A DNA stretch of 64,000 bases from Acidobacteria bacterium AB60. Its GTDB lineage: Bacteria; Acidobacteriota; Terriglobia; Terriglobales; Acidobacteriaceae. Of the stretch, positions 33,674 to 41,798 are shown in pieces. The stretch's first letter is position 1; each line of letters starts with the position of its first letter. The notes below the pieces were generated by a model. That model saw only the letters and a program-made list of their open reading frames with translations, was not told the DNA's origin and made no database searches. The stretch covers positions 558,001 through 622,000 of the forward strand of contig VANK01000003.1 in assembly GCA_008682415.1 (NCBI GenBank). Reading direction: 5' to 3'. A program made the translations under genes and the position numbers.

Positions 33674-34501
33674 ATGAAATCCTTTTATCGCCCACTGGGG
33701 TACGGGCTCCGGGTCATGGTTGCGGGGCTCCTGGTCTTCTGCGGCTCCCGCGCCATCGCCGAGACGGTCGAAGACCTGCCCAAACCCACCGGCTACGTCA
33801 GCGACTACGCTCATGTTCTTTCTCCTCAAGCCATTGCCCGCGTAGACCAGATCGCCTCTCAGCTCGATCACTCGGAGGCCCGCGCACAGCTGGCCGTCGT
33901 CACCGTCCGCACCCTCGATGGCGCCGACCGCGACCAGTTCGCCAACGACCTCTTCCATAAGTGGGGCATCGGGGGAAAGTCCAACGACCGCGGCGTCCTC
34001 ATCCTCCTGTCCATTCAGGACCATCAGCGCAGGATCGAGGTCGGGTATGGCCTGGAAGGCATCCTTAACGACGCCAAGGCCGGCGATATCGGGCGATCCG
34101 CCGTGCCCTACCTCCGCCAGAACGACTACGACGAAGCCGTCCTCACCCAGGTCGATCAGGTTGGGCAGGTCATCGCCGACGACGCGCATGTCACGTTGAA
34201 TGAGGAGCCTGCACCGCGCCCCACCGCGCGCCATGCGCATCGCAGCTCGCCCTTCGGCGGCCTCATCTTTCTCATCATCCTGCTGGTCTTCTTCGGTGGC
34301 TCCTGGATCACCCGCCTCCTCTTCGGCGGCCTGATCCTCAACTCCCTCGGCGGCGGATGGCGCGGTGGCGGGTGGGGCGGGGGTGGCTGGGGGAGCGGCG
34401 GCGGTTGGGGAGGCGGCGGAGGCGACTCCGGCGGTGGGGGTGGCTTCGGCGGCTTCGGCGGAGGCGACTCCGGAGGAGGAGGCGCCGGCGGAAGCTGGTG
34501 A
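33674..34501 (+). CDS. TPM-domain (YgcG-like) membrane protein
   Basis: 275 residues. Signal sequence (VMVAGLLVFCGSRAIAE), TPM domain about 32-175 (YVSDYAHVLSPQAIARVD, LAVVTVRTLDG, FHKWGIGGKSNDRGVLILLS, RRIEVGYGLEG), one or two membrane helices (GLIFLIILLVFFGGSWITRLLFGG, about 195-220), and a long glycine-rich tail ending GAGGSW. The family is known for a lumenal/extracytoplasmic TPM domain of uncertain function, usually linked to LemA, as here. The GC-rich repeat coding for the tail leaves other frames open. Confidence 0.93.
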   Translation: MKSFYRPLGYGLRVMVAGLLVFCGSRAIAETVEDLPKPTGYVSDYAHVLSPQAIARVDQIASQLDHSEARAQLAVVTVRTLDGADRDQFANDLFHKWGIGGKSNDRGVLILLSIQDHQRRIEVGYGLEGILNDAKAGDIGRSAVPYLRQNDYDEAVLTQVDQVGQVIADDAHVTLNEEPAPRPTARHAHRSSPFGGLIFLIILLVFFGGSWITRLLFGGLILNSLGGGWRGGGWGGGGWGSGGGWGGGGGDSGGGGGFGGFGGGDSGGGGAGGSW

Positions 34502-34623
34502 GATTCAGCCAACCGCGAAACAAGATTGGCAGTTTCAGAAGTTCAGGCAGTTTGGTTGAAACCAAAAGCAGCAAAACAGGTTGTCAGGTGGCTCCCCAGG
34601 GAGCCGGAGGAGATCGGAACGGT

Positions 34624-35202
34624 ATGCGTCGTGGATCGATGGTGTTGCTCGTCGTCATCGCAGTCATCGTAGTGGCTTGCCTGTTTGTCTATGGAAGCTT
34701 CAAAAGCGCTCAGAACCAGCTCGTGCAGAAGAAAGAGGCCGTGCGCTCCGCCTGGTCCCAGGTGGACGTCGACCTCCAGCGGCGCGCCGATCTGATCCCC
34801 AACCTGGTGGAGACCGTTAAGGGCTTCACCAAGGAAGAGAACTCGGTCTTTGGCGAGATCGCCAACGCCCGCGCCGGCCTGCTCAACGCCAGCACGCCCC
34901 AGGACAAGATCGCCGCCAATGGCCGCCTCGACGGAGCCTTCGGCCGGCTCCTCGCACTGACTGAAAACTATCCGCAACTGCGGTCGAGCGACCAGTTCAT
35001 GCGCCTGCAGGATGAACTCGCGGGCACCGAGAATCGCATCTCAGTCTCGCGCCGCCGTTATAACCAGACCCTCCAGGACTACAACACCTTCGTTCAGCAG
35101 TTCCCCAACAGCATCTGGGCCAACATCCTCGGATTCCACGAAAACGACGCCTACTTCCAGGCGAGCGAGTCCTCCAGGACCGCTCCCAAGGTCAGCTTCT
35201 AA
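34624..35202 (+). CDS. lemA: LemA-family protein
   Basis: 192 residues. N-terminal membrane helix (MVLLVVIAVIVVACLFVYGS, about 6-25) then the LemA helical domain with NQLVQKKEAVRSAWSQVDVDLQRR, DLIPNLVETVKGF, TENYPQLRSSDQF, LQDELAGTENRISVSRRRYN and FPNSIWA. ATG 34624 is chosen over an open frame that extends back into the TPM glycine tail and would encode an arginine-rich artefact; GGAGGAG lies about 12 bases upstream. It is 122 bases after the TPM gene. The TPM-LemA pairing is common; function is poorly defined. Confidence 0.94.
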   Translation: MRRGSMVLLVVIAVIVVACLFVYGSFKSAQNQLVQKKEAVRSAWSQVDVDLQRRADLIPNLVETVKGFTKEENSVFGEIANARAGLLNASTPQDKIAANGRLDGAFGRLLALTENYPQLRSSDQFMRLQDELAGTENRISVSRRRYNQTLQDYNTFVQQFPNSIWANILGFHENDAYFQASESSRTAPKVSF

Positions 35203-35225
35203 AAACCCGGCCTCAAAAAACAAGA

Positions 35226-35252
35226 AGGCCGCGTCCGGGGGGAGCGCGGCCT
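35226..35252. terminator. GC hairpin downstream of lemA
   Basis: Perfect 8-bp stem AGGCCGCG/CGCGGCCT with an 11-nt loop, 24 bases after the lemA stop. No T-run on the plus strand; on the minus strand a T-rich stretch follows four bases later, so it could serve a minus-strand transcript too. Confidence 0.55.
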
Positions 35253-35408
35253 ACTTATTGGGGGGAGGGAACTCGGGGGAGGGCTGGGTCGTTCAACTGC
35301 CGGCGGGGTGTCGCGATAGCAGGTGAACTTCTCGAACTCAAGATGCAACTGGGATTGGATGAGTGTTGTGGCAGATCGGGGGCGCTGTTCCGGGTACCTC
35401 GACTTGCT

Positions 35409-35975
35409 TCAGGCCAGAAGAGGAAGGCTGCCTGCCGTCAGCGCCGGAAGCGGCACGTGTCGCATGCGTGCAAAGAAGCCATTCAACTGCAGCGCCTCAT
35501 GGAGTGCATACGTAGGAGAGGGAGCAGGATTCGGCAAAAGTCGTCGGCGCGTTCGTGGCTCGGGCGCGCGCAGCAGGCGCGGCTGGGCCTGGAGCCACTC
35601 GCGCTTCAGGCGCAGATGAGCGATGCCCATGGCTCGCTGTGTCGGGTGAATCCGGGCGCGTCTGCGCCCGCGGCAGCTCACCTGGAACGCCTCAAGTACT
35701 GGCGCCGGGTCGCTCGGCAAAGGCATCTCTTCGCCCAGACGCATGCACATCGTCTGGAAGGTATGGGCCACCATCAGAAAGCAGACGGAAAGCAAAGAAG
35801 GAACAGCCAGAAAGGCTAACAGGTTCACAGGTTCTCCAATCTCAGGACGATCTTCGTCCGGGCAGGGGGGATGGGTCATGGCGCGACGCGCCTGAATCTG
35901 CAGAGCGATCAGATTGGGGAAATATTTACTGCTGTCGACTTTGTTTTGCAGATAACTGTGCAAGTGCTCTGCCAA
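35409..35975 (-). CDS. Doubtful hypothetical protein with one hydrophobic segment
   Basis: Open frame of 188 codons beginning at TTG; the first ATG with plausible product is 35879. It has a Cys-containing acidic start (MTHPPCPDEDRPEIGEP), one hydrophobic helix (VNLLAFLAVPSLLSVCFLM), then a basic, Pro/Arg-rich C-terminal half with no motif I recognise. No good ribosome site for either start. A plus-strand frame at 35343-35819 covers the same DNA and looks less protein-like. I keep it at low confidence because otherwise about 1 kb would be empty in a dense genome. Confidence 0.3.
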   Translation of the reverse strand: MAEHLHSYLQNKVDSSKYFPNLIALQIQARRAMTHPPCPDEDRPEIGEPVNLLAFLAVPSLLSVCFLMVAHTFQTMCMRLGEEMPLPSDPAPVLEAFQVSCRGRRRARIHPTQRAMGIAHLRLKREWLQAQPRLLRAPEPRTRRRLLPNPAPSPTYALHEALQLNGFFARMRHVPLPALTAGSLPLLA

Positions 35976-36144
35976 ACAGCCCTCACCGAGCGCTTGCTGA
36001 TAACACGTAAGTTAGTTTTTTGAAAATGGCGAAAAAGATGCGGTCACGTTACTCCGGTATATGTACTTTTTCCGGTAACTACGTAAATGATTCTGGTCCG
36101 ACTCGGTAACCACCGCGCCCCGCGCCACTTAGCCACCCGCCCAA
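35976..36144. other. AT-rich non-coding stretch
   Basis: Distinctly AT-richer than its surroundings (run TTAGTTTTTTGAAAATGG near 36013). It holds three similar words, CCGGTATATG, CCGGTAACTACG and TCGGTAACCACC, between about 36055 and 36117, the first two with TTAC-containing flanks forming an imperfect inverted pair. It may be a promoter region for the minus-strand frame to the left. No gene seen. Confidence 0.3.
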
Positions 36145-36180
36145 ACGAAAGGCCATCTCCAGCGGAGAATGGCCTTTCGT
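36145..36180 (-). terminator. Long hairpin at the 3' end of the cytochrome c gene
   Basis: Perfect 12-bp outer stem ACGAAAGGCCAT/ATGGCCTTTCGT plus an inner CTCC/GGAG with one bulged A, 35 bases beyond the cytochrome stop. The outer stem is followed on the minus strand only by TTGGG, not a T-run. Confidence 0.7.
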
Positions 36181-36214
36181 CACAAGTAACCTTGCCCCTG
36201 TCGTTGCGCCCCCG

Positions 36215-36964
36215 TTAGCACTTGTTCTTCAGCCACGGAAAGGTGTCGCCGACCGCATCGTCATGCGCATTGCAGGGCACCGTGCTCAGGTACGTCCAGA
36301 TCGCCGTCAGCTGGTGATCCGTCATGTGCCGGAAGTTCGGCCACGGCATAATCTGCAGCAACTCCCCGTTCACCGGGAACGCGTAGCAGTTATCCGTCAC
36401 CGTCGCGCTGCACGAGGGGTGCAGCTTGTCGAAGTCATGTCCCGTGCGCACGATCGTGATGAACCGCTGCAGGTCCACTCCCCCCGCGGGATTCCCCGTA
36501 GAGTCCGGCGTCAGGTTCCGGGTAATAATGTTGGGCCCCAGCCCCGGACCGCCATACAGCGGGCTCGTCATGTCCTTCACAATCCCCGGCCCCGCCGGCC
36601 CGAAGTTCTGCCCGCCATTCAGATACGTCGCCTGGTTGAACTGCGCAGGACTGTTCAGCGGCTTCCGGAAATACGGATTCCCGTTCCCGACATACTCGTT
36701 CGCCGGATCCGATCCATGGCATCCGTTGCAGTCCGCCTGGGCATGGACAATAAAACTCCCCAGCCCCACAAGAGTCGGGTCCTTGCCCTGCATGTTGATA
36801 AACGACGGCGCAATCTTCAGACCGATCTCGGCCAGCTGCGACTCCGAGGGCGACTCATCTTCCGCGTGCACCCGATGCGTGAGCAAGGGCAATCCGGCCA
36901 ATCCGACAATGGCCGCCGCTGTCGCGGACAGCAATGCCGCCCGCACGATTCTGTTCCGTGTCAT
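36215..36964 (-). CDS. Exported monohaem cytochrome c-type protein
   Basis: 249 residues with a signal peptide (AALLSATAAAIVGLAGLPLL ending HRVHA). One haem attachment site CNGCH (Cys79, Cys82, His83). A Met ligand is likely in LLQIMPWPNFRHMTDHQLTAIWTYL, the usual C-terminal cytochrome c helix with its preceding Met. Extra cysteines in HPSCSATVTDNC and VPCNAHDD may form disulphides. GGAGG sits 6 bases before the ATG. It would carry electrons in the periplasm; no partner oxidoreductase is adjacent (the next genes are the STAS/RsbW pair on the same strand, upstream). Confidence 0.92.
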   Translation of the reverse strand: MTRNRIVRAALLSATAAAIVGLAGLPLLTHRVHAEDESPSESQLAEIGLKIAPSFINMQGKDPTLVGLGSFIVHAQADCNGCHGSDPANEYVGNGNPYFRKPLNSPAQFNQATYLNGGQNFGPAGPGIVKDMTSPLYGGPGLGPNIITRNLTPDSTGNPAGGVDLQRFITIVRTGHDFDKLHPSCSATVTDNCYAFPVNGELLQIMPWPNFRHMTDHQLTAIWTYLSTVPCNAHDDAVGDTFPWLKNKC

Positions 36965-37174
36965 GGGAAACCTCCGGGGAGATATGGGAACCGAGGCGCT
37001 TTTCTACCTAAGAAAAAGCCGCAGACTACATCTGTATCCAAACAACGAGAGCGCCCTCAGAGAAGGAAGAAGCAGACAGGAACATCGGAATAGTGTGCGA
37101 GCATACTGCCGCGTTTCGCCGCATGTCCAGCAAAATCTTGGTAACAGCGCGGCTCCCCGCATCCCCCAAATGCA

Positions 37175-37202
37175 AAGGCCACCCCCGCTCGGGGATGGCC
37201 TT
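37175..37202 (-). terminator. Hairpin at the 3' end of the STAS gene
   Basis: AAGGCCA/TGGCCTT outer stem with inner CCCC/GGGG and a GCTC loop, 22 bases after the STAS stop. Its outer arms are nearly the same as those of the hairpin at 36145-36180. Confidence 0.65.
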
Positions 37203-37223
37203 GTGCCGCGGCTGGTTTGCCGG

Positions 37224-37568
37224 CTACTTGTAGGAGGCGATAGCGCTGGCTTCGTCGTCGTAGATGTCGAACACCGTATACAGCTTCGTCAGCTGCAGCA
37301 CATCCTTGACCTTCTTCGTCAGTCCCAGCAGCTTCACGCTCGCTCCCTGATTCTTGGCGGTCGTGAACGCGCTCACCAGTTCGCCGAGGCCCGAGCTATC
37401 GATGTAGTTCACATCGCCCATGTTGAGCAGGATGTTCTTCGAACCCTTGCTGATGAGGTCGCGAACCGCCTCGCGCAACTGCACACTGCCCTCGCCCAGG
37501 GTGATCCGCCCGTTGAGGTCCAGAACGGTTACTCCGTCCACTTCACGGGAAGCAATAGTAAGAGCCAC
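37224..37568 (-). CDS. STAS-domain anti-sigma factor antagonist (RsbV/SpoIIAA type)
   Basis: 114 residues, single STAS domain. VTVLDLNGRITLGEGS opens the fold and YIDSSGLGELVSAF carries the phosphorylation-site Ser58 after Asp57, as in RsbV/SpoIIAA. Such proteins, when unphosphorylated, bind a RsbW-type kinase and free a sigma factor. The RsbW-like gene lies 125 bases upstream on the same strand, supporting a partner-switch pair. No sigma factor or PP2C phosphatase gene is nearby. Confidence 0.93.
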   Translation of the reverse strand: MALTIASREVDGVTVLDLNGRITLGEGSVQLREAVRDLISKGSKNILLNMGDVNYIDSSGLGELVSAFTTAKNQGASVKLLGLTKKVKDVLQLTKLYTVFDIYDDEASAIASYK

Positions 37569-37693
37569 GGATATTCCTCCTTGTCAGGTACACAACGTTA
37601 TAGCATCTGCCGGGGTGGTCGTCTGAAGACGCTTTGCTGAGCGGGCGCACATGGCCCCGCCCGCGTGACGCCTTGCGGAACACAGTCTGGGGG

Positions 37694-38152
37694 TCATCCC
37701 CCTGCGGATGCCAGGTCATTTTCCGCCGAACGCGCCAGGTGTTTCACCAGCGTGAGCTCGGTGCCAGGATGCAGTTGTCGAAAGTTTACCTCATCCATCA
37801 TCGACCGAATGAGGAAGATGCCCCGCCCCGTCCCCAGCAGAAGATTCTCCGGTTCCCGCGGGTCGGGAAGCTTCGATGGATCAAGCCCCTTGCCCTCGTC
37901 CGCAATCGTGATCACCAGCGAATCACCCGTATTCTCAAAACTCGCCGTGACCTGCTTCGCCGGATCGTACTCGTTCCCGTGAAGCACCGCGTTCACCGCG
38001 GCCTCCCGCGTCGCCATCGTCACACGAAACGTCTCGTCGTCGTCGAGGCCGGCTTCGGTCGCGAACTTCTCCGCCATGGATTCAAGCTCGCTCACGCTTT
38101 CCATGGTGGAGCTGAGGGAGATGGACTGCCTGCCTGCCTTGGGAACGCTCAA
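37694..38152 (-). CDS. RsbW-type anti-sigma factor/serine kinase
   Basis: 152 residues of the HATPase_c_2 fold. ATREAAVNAVLHGN is the N-box with the metal-binding Asn, IADEGKGLDPSKLPDP the G1 region, and GTGRGIFLIRSMMD the G2 region. It would phosphorylate the STAS protein downstream. The start is uncertain: TTG 38152 keeps the expected first strand (KAGRQSISLSSTMESV) but has no good ribosome site; ATG 38104 would remove that strand. No ATG or GTG is found further up before an in-frame stop. Confidence 0.9.
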   Translation of the reverse strand: MSVPKAGRQSISLSSTMESVSELESMAEKFATEAGLDDDETFRVTMATREAAVNAVLHGNEYDPAKQVTASFENTGDSLVITIADEGKGLDPSKLPDPREPENLLLGTGRGIFLIRSMMDEVNFRQLHPGTELTLVKHLARSAENDLASAGG

Positions 38153-38341
38153 ATCGATCTGAACCCCTGTCTCTGGGCGCGAGGGAAGGAAGCTGCGCCT
38201 CTCGCGGTTTCAGCAACCTAGGGGAAGTTTCACGGCTGGAGGTAAATGTGTCAAGAAGAGCCAGCACGATTCCCCCCCGCCCGCTCCCTCTCCTTATCTG
38301 ACTCCCTCCAAAACCCCACCCACCGGCTACACTCATCAGTG

Positions 38342-39598
38342 ATGGAACCCCGCACCACCGCGCGCGTCAGTCTCACCGCCCTCCTCGGCACCCCCGTCAC
38401 CGACGCCCACGGCCAGCTGCGCGGACGCCTCAAAGACATCGCCGTCGCCACCGGCCCCGATGCCGGCAAGGTCGCGGGCCTCGTCCTCAAAACCCGCGCC
38501 GGTCTCTGCATCGTCCCCTCCCAGGAGGTCATGGAGACCCCCGCCGGCACCCTCGAACTCCGCACCCCCGCCGCCCTCGTCCCCCTCAAAGACGAAGGCA
38601 ACTACCTCTACCTCCAGCAGGACCTCGTCGACCGCCAGATCATCGACGTCAAAGGCCGCAAAGTCGTCCGCGTCAACGACGTCGACCTCGAATGGCTCGG
38701 CCACGGCTCCGCCCACCTCCTGCGCGTCGCTGAAGTCGACATCGGCCTCCGCGGCGCCGTCCGCCGCGTCTTCAAGGGCATCGTCCCCCGCGCCACCCTC
38801 GAAACCATGTCGCGGCGCTTCAAGCCCAACGGTATCCCCTGGCCCTTCGTCGACGTCATCGAGGTCGACCCCGCCCGCCGCGTCAAGCTGCGCATCGAAT
38901 ACGAACGCCTCGCCGAGATGCACCCCTCCGACCTCGCCGAGATCCTCGAAGACCTGCCCCCCGCCGAACGCGAGGCCGTCTTCACCTCCCTCGACGAAGA
39001 GGTCGCCGCCGAAACCCTCGAAGAGGTCGATCCCAAGCTCCAGAAAGCCCTCCTCGAAAAACTCGACGAAGAAAAGATCGCCGACATCGTAGAAGAGATG
39101 GACCCCGGCGCCGCCGCCGACCTCCTCGCCGAACTCAGCGAAGAACAGTCCGACGCCATCCTCGAAGAGATGGAGCCCGAGGAGCGCCAGGAGGTCGAAG
39201 AACTCCTCGAGTTCGACGAAAACTCCGCCGCCGGCTCCATGACCACCGACTTCGTCGCCGTCCCCGCCGACGCCACCGTCGCCCACGCCGTCCACGCCCT
39301 GCGCAACTTTGATGGCGACCCCGAAAGCGTCACCGAAATCTACCTCCTCGACGAAAAGCACGTCCTCAAAGGCGCGGTTTCCCTCGCCCGCATGGTCCTC
39401 GCCCAGCCCGAAGCGCGCCTCGCCGTCCTCGCCGAACCCCGCGTCCTTTCCTGCCCCGTCCACATGCACCAGAACGAGCTCGCCGAGATGTTCGACAAAT
39501 ACAACCTCCGCGCCCTCCCCGTCGTCGACAGCCAGGGCCGCATGGTCGGCGTCGTCCTCGCCGACCACGTCATCAGCTTCCTCCGCGAAAAACTCTAG
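38342..39598 (+). CDS. PRC-barrel/MgtE_N/CBS-domain protein without a transport domain
   Basis: 418 residues. PRC-barrel-like region at about 5-75 (VSLTALLGTPVTDAHGQLRGRLKDI), a further beta-rich part to about 185, an MgtE intracellular N-domain of helical EALEEMDP-type repeats (about 193-295: HPSDLAEILEDLPPAER, EKIADIVEEMDPGAAADLL, AILEEMEPEERQEV) and a CBS pair (about 297-418). MgtE channels have these sensor domains before five membrane helices, but here the protein stops. It is highly acidic. A soluble Mg2+/nucleotide sensor for another transporter is the likely role. No ribosome site is evident before the ATG. Confidence 0.9.
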   Translation: MEPRTTARVSLTALLGTPVTDAHGQLRGRLKDIAVATGPDAGKVAGLVLKTRAGLCIVPSQEVMETPAGTLELRTPAALVPLKDEGNYLYLQQDLVDRQIIDVKGRKVVRVNDVDLEWLGHGSAHLLRVAEVDIGLRGAVRRVFKGIVPRATLETMSRRFKPNGIPWPFVDVIEVDPARRVKLRIEYERLAEMHPSDLAEILEDLPPAEREAVFTSLDEEVAAETLEEVDPKLQKALLEKLDEEKIADIVEEMDPGAAADLLAELSEEQSDAILEEMEPEERQEVEELLEFDENSAAGSMTTDFVAVPADATVAHAVHALRNFDGDPESVTEIYLLDEKHVLKGAVSLARMVLAQPEARLAVLAEPRVLSCPVHMHQNELAEMFDKYNLRALPVVDSQGRMVGVVLADHVISFLREKL

Positions 39599-39617
39599 CC
39601 CCCGCACCGCTCCAACC

Positions 39618-40228
39618 CAGCGATATCCTTCTGAGCGCACGCTCCCCAAACGCTGTTCAGAGCGATGTCCTTGTGAGCGCAAGGGGCCCCAAACGCAGTT
39701 CAGTTTGGGGGTGGTAAGCGAAGAATCCGCATTTGCCGTGAGGAAGCTTGCCCCAGCAACATCGCCGAATGAGCGATGTCATTCTGAGCGCAAGGGGCCC
39801 CAAACGTTGTTCAGTTTGGGGGTGGTAAGCGAAGAATCCGCAGTTGCCGTGAGGAAGCCGAATGAGCGATGTCATTCTGAGCGCAAGGGGCCCCAAACGC
39901 AGTTCAGTTTGGGGGTGGTAAGCGAAGAATCCGCATTTTCCGTGAGGAAGCCGAATGAGCGATGTCCTTCTGAGCGCAAGGGGCCCCAAACGCAGTTCAA
40001 TTTGGGGGTGGTAAGCGAAGAATCCGCATTTTCCGTGAGGAAGCCGAATGAGCGATGTCCTTCTGAGCGCAAGGGGCCCCAAACGCAGTTCAGTTTGGGG
40101 GTGGTAAGCGAAGAATCCGCAGTTGTCGTGAGGAAGCCGAACGAGCGATGTCATTCTGAGCGCACGGGCCCCCAAACGTTGTTCAGTTTGGGGGTAAGCG
40201 AAGAATCCGCAGTTGCAGTTAGCAAGCT
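39618..40228 (+). repeat. Tandem 93-bp repeat array
   Basis: A truncated unit at about 39618-39660, then units starting near 39660, 39771, 39864, 39957, 40050 and 40143. The last five starts are exactly 93 bp apart; the first full unit is 111 bp because of an 18-bp insert. Each unit begins GAGCGATGTC, contains CCCCAAAC/GTTTGGGG arms around an 8-nt loop, then AAGCGAAGAATCCGCA and ends GTGAGGAAGCCGAAT. Since 93 is 31 codons, frames stay open on both strands through the array. Not a gene in my reading. Confidence 0.93.
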
Positions 40229-40353
40229 TCTGGAGCGGTTAAGGTCGCGGTCACCCACGTTGTTTCCATCGACGCCCACGAGCGATAGTCATGATCTCCC
40301 CCCGATCGGCTCGCCGTCATCCCTGCCATAGAATGATCTGGTACCGCTTTTCT

Positions 40354-40387
40354 CTGACCACTGACCACTGACCACTGACCACTGACC
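40354..40387. repeat. 7-bp microsatellite (CTGACCA)
   Basis: CTGACCA repeated four times plus CTGACC, immediately before the MHS transporter start and just after the 93-bp array. Confidence 0.9.
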
Positions 40388-40403
40388 TGTCCCTACCGAG
40401 CGC

Positions 40404-41729
40404 ATGACTCCACCTCATTCCCCCAAAAAAATCAACACCCCCCGCCAGGTCCTCTTCGCCAGCCTCGTCGGCACCGCGGTCGAGTTCTTCGACTTCTACA
40501 TCTACGCCACCGCCGCCGTCCTGGTCTTCCCCCGGCTCTTCTTCCCGGCCACCGATCCCGCCACCTCCACCCTGGCCTCGCTCGCCACCTTCGGCATCGC
40601 CTTCGTCGCGCGCCCCATCGGCTCCGCCCTCTTCGGACACTTCGGCGACCGCATCGGCCGCAAGCGCACCCTCGTCCTCGCCCTCTCCACCATGGGCATC
40701 TCCACCTTCGTCATCGGATGCGTGCCGTCCTACGCTGCCATCGGTCTTGCCGCGCCCCTGCTCCTCTCCCTCTGCCGCTTCGGGCAGGGCATCGGTCTCG
40801 GTGGGGAGTGGGGCGGCGCCGTCCTCCTGGCAGTCGAAAACGCGCCGCCCTCCAAACGCGCCCTCTACGGCATGTTCCCCCAGCTCGGCGCGCCGCTCGG
40901 CTTCCTGCTCTCCGGCGGCATCTTCCTCGTCCTTTCGCGGGTACTCACCAACGCCCAGTTCTTCGCCTGGGGATGGCGCCTCCCCTTCCTGGCCAGCGCC
41001 GTGCTCGTCCTCCTGGGTCTCTACGTGCGCCTCTCCATCACCGAGACGCCCGTCTTCCAGGCCGAAGCCAAGCGAGCCATCGCGGGGCAGCAAGCCGAGA
41101 CGCATGTGCCCATGCTCTCCGTCTTCCGCCACCACCTCCGGCCTGTGCTGGCCGGAATCCTCGTCTGCCTCGCCACATTCACCCTCTTCTATCTCATGAC
41201 CGTCTTCGCCCTCAGCTGGGGAACCACCGCGCTCCACTACGACCGCGCCACCTTCCTCATCCTCCAACTCATCGGCGTCGTCTTCTTCGGCCTCACCATC
41301 CCTCTCTCCGCATGGCTGGCCGAGCGCGGCCGCCGCCCCGTCATGTTCGCCGTCACCATCCTGATCGCGCTCTTCGGTCTCGTCATGGACCGCCTCTTCA
41401 CCGCCGGCCAATCCGGCGCCCTCGCCATGATGACCATCGGCCTCGCCCTCATGGGCGTCACCTACGGCCCACTCGGCACCGTCGTCTCCGAGCTCTTTCC
41501 CACCCGCGTCCGCTACACCGGCTCCTCCCTCGCCTTCAGCTTCGCGGGAATCCTCGGCGCCTCCCTCGCCCCCTACATCGCCACCTGGCTCGCCACCCAC
41601 TACGGCCTCAAATATGTGGGCTACTATCTGAGCGCCGTCGCGGCGCTCACCTTCGTGGGCCTGCTCATGATCCGCGAGACCCGCGACACCGACCTTGGCG
41701 AAGTCATCCTCCTGCCCGAAGAGCTCTAG
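40404..41729 (+). CDS. MHS-family (metabolite:H+ symporter) MFS transporter
   Basis: 441 residues, about 12 membrane helices. Hallmarks of the MHS branch (ShiA, ProP, KgtP, CitA): ASLVGTAVEFFDFYIYATAA in helix 1, FGHFGDRIGRKRTLVLAL between helices 2 and 3, GQGIGLGGEWGGAVLL in helix 4, and RLPFLASAVLVLLGLYVRLSITETPVF at mid-protein. The substrate is probably an organic acid or osmolyte; the sequence does not decide. It starts 17 bases after a CTGACCA repeat and has no clear ribosome site. No metabolic partner gene adjoins it. Confidence 0.93.
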   Translation: MTPPHSPKKINTPRQVLFASLVGTAVEFFDFYIYATAAVLVFPRLFFPATDPATSTLASLATFGIAFVARPIGSALFGHFGDRIGRKRTLVLALSTMGISTFVIGCVPSYAAIGLAAPLLLSLCRFGQGIGLGGEWGGAVLLAVENAPPSKRALYGMFPQLGAPLGFLLSGGIFLVLSRVLTNAQFFAWGWRLPFLASAVLVLLGLYVRLSITETPVFQAEAKRAIAGQQAETHVPMLSVFRHHLRPVLAGILVCLATFTLFYLMTVFALSWGTTALHYDRATFLILQLIGVVFFGLTIPLSAWLAERGRRPVMFAVTILIALFGLVMDRLFTAGQSGALAMMTIGLALMGVTYGPLGTVVSELFPTRVRYTGSSLAFSFAGILGASLAPYIATWLATHYGLKYVGYYLSAVAALTFVGLLMIRETRDTDLGEVILLPEEL

Positions 41730-41798
41730 GGGAGGCAAGGTCCGGCTCATCTCTATTCCCTATTCCTTGGCATTCGCGGACCGGAGTGGGATGTACGT

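Noticed and set aside
34357..34623. Arginine-rich N-terminal extension of LemA
   Set aside because: It reads the glycine-rich coding region of the TPM gene in another frame; LemA proteins start at the membrane helix.
35343..35819. 158-codon plus-strand frame downstream of lemA
   Set aside because: Basic low-complexity product, no start site, and the minus-strand alternative is slightly more protein-like.
39309..40331. Open frames through the 93-bp repeat array (plus and minus strand)
   Set aside because: They exist because the unit is a multiple of three. The plus frame starts inside the CBS gene and neither has a start site or known domain.
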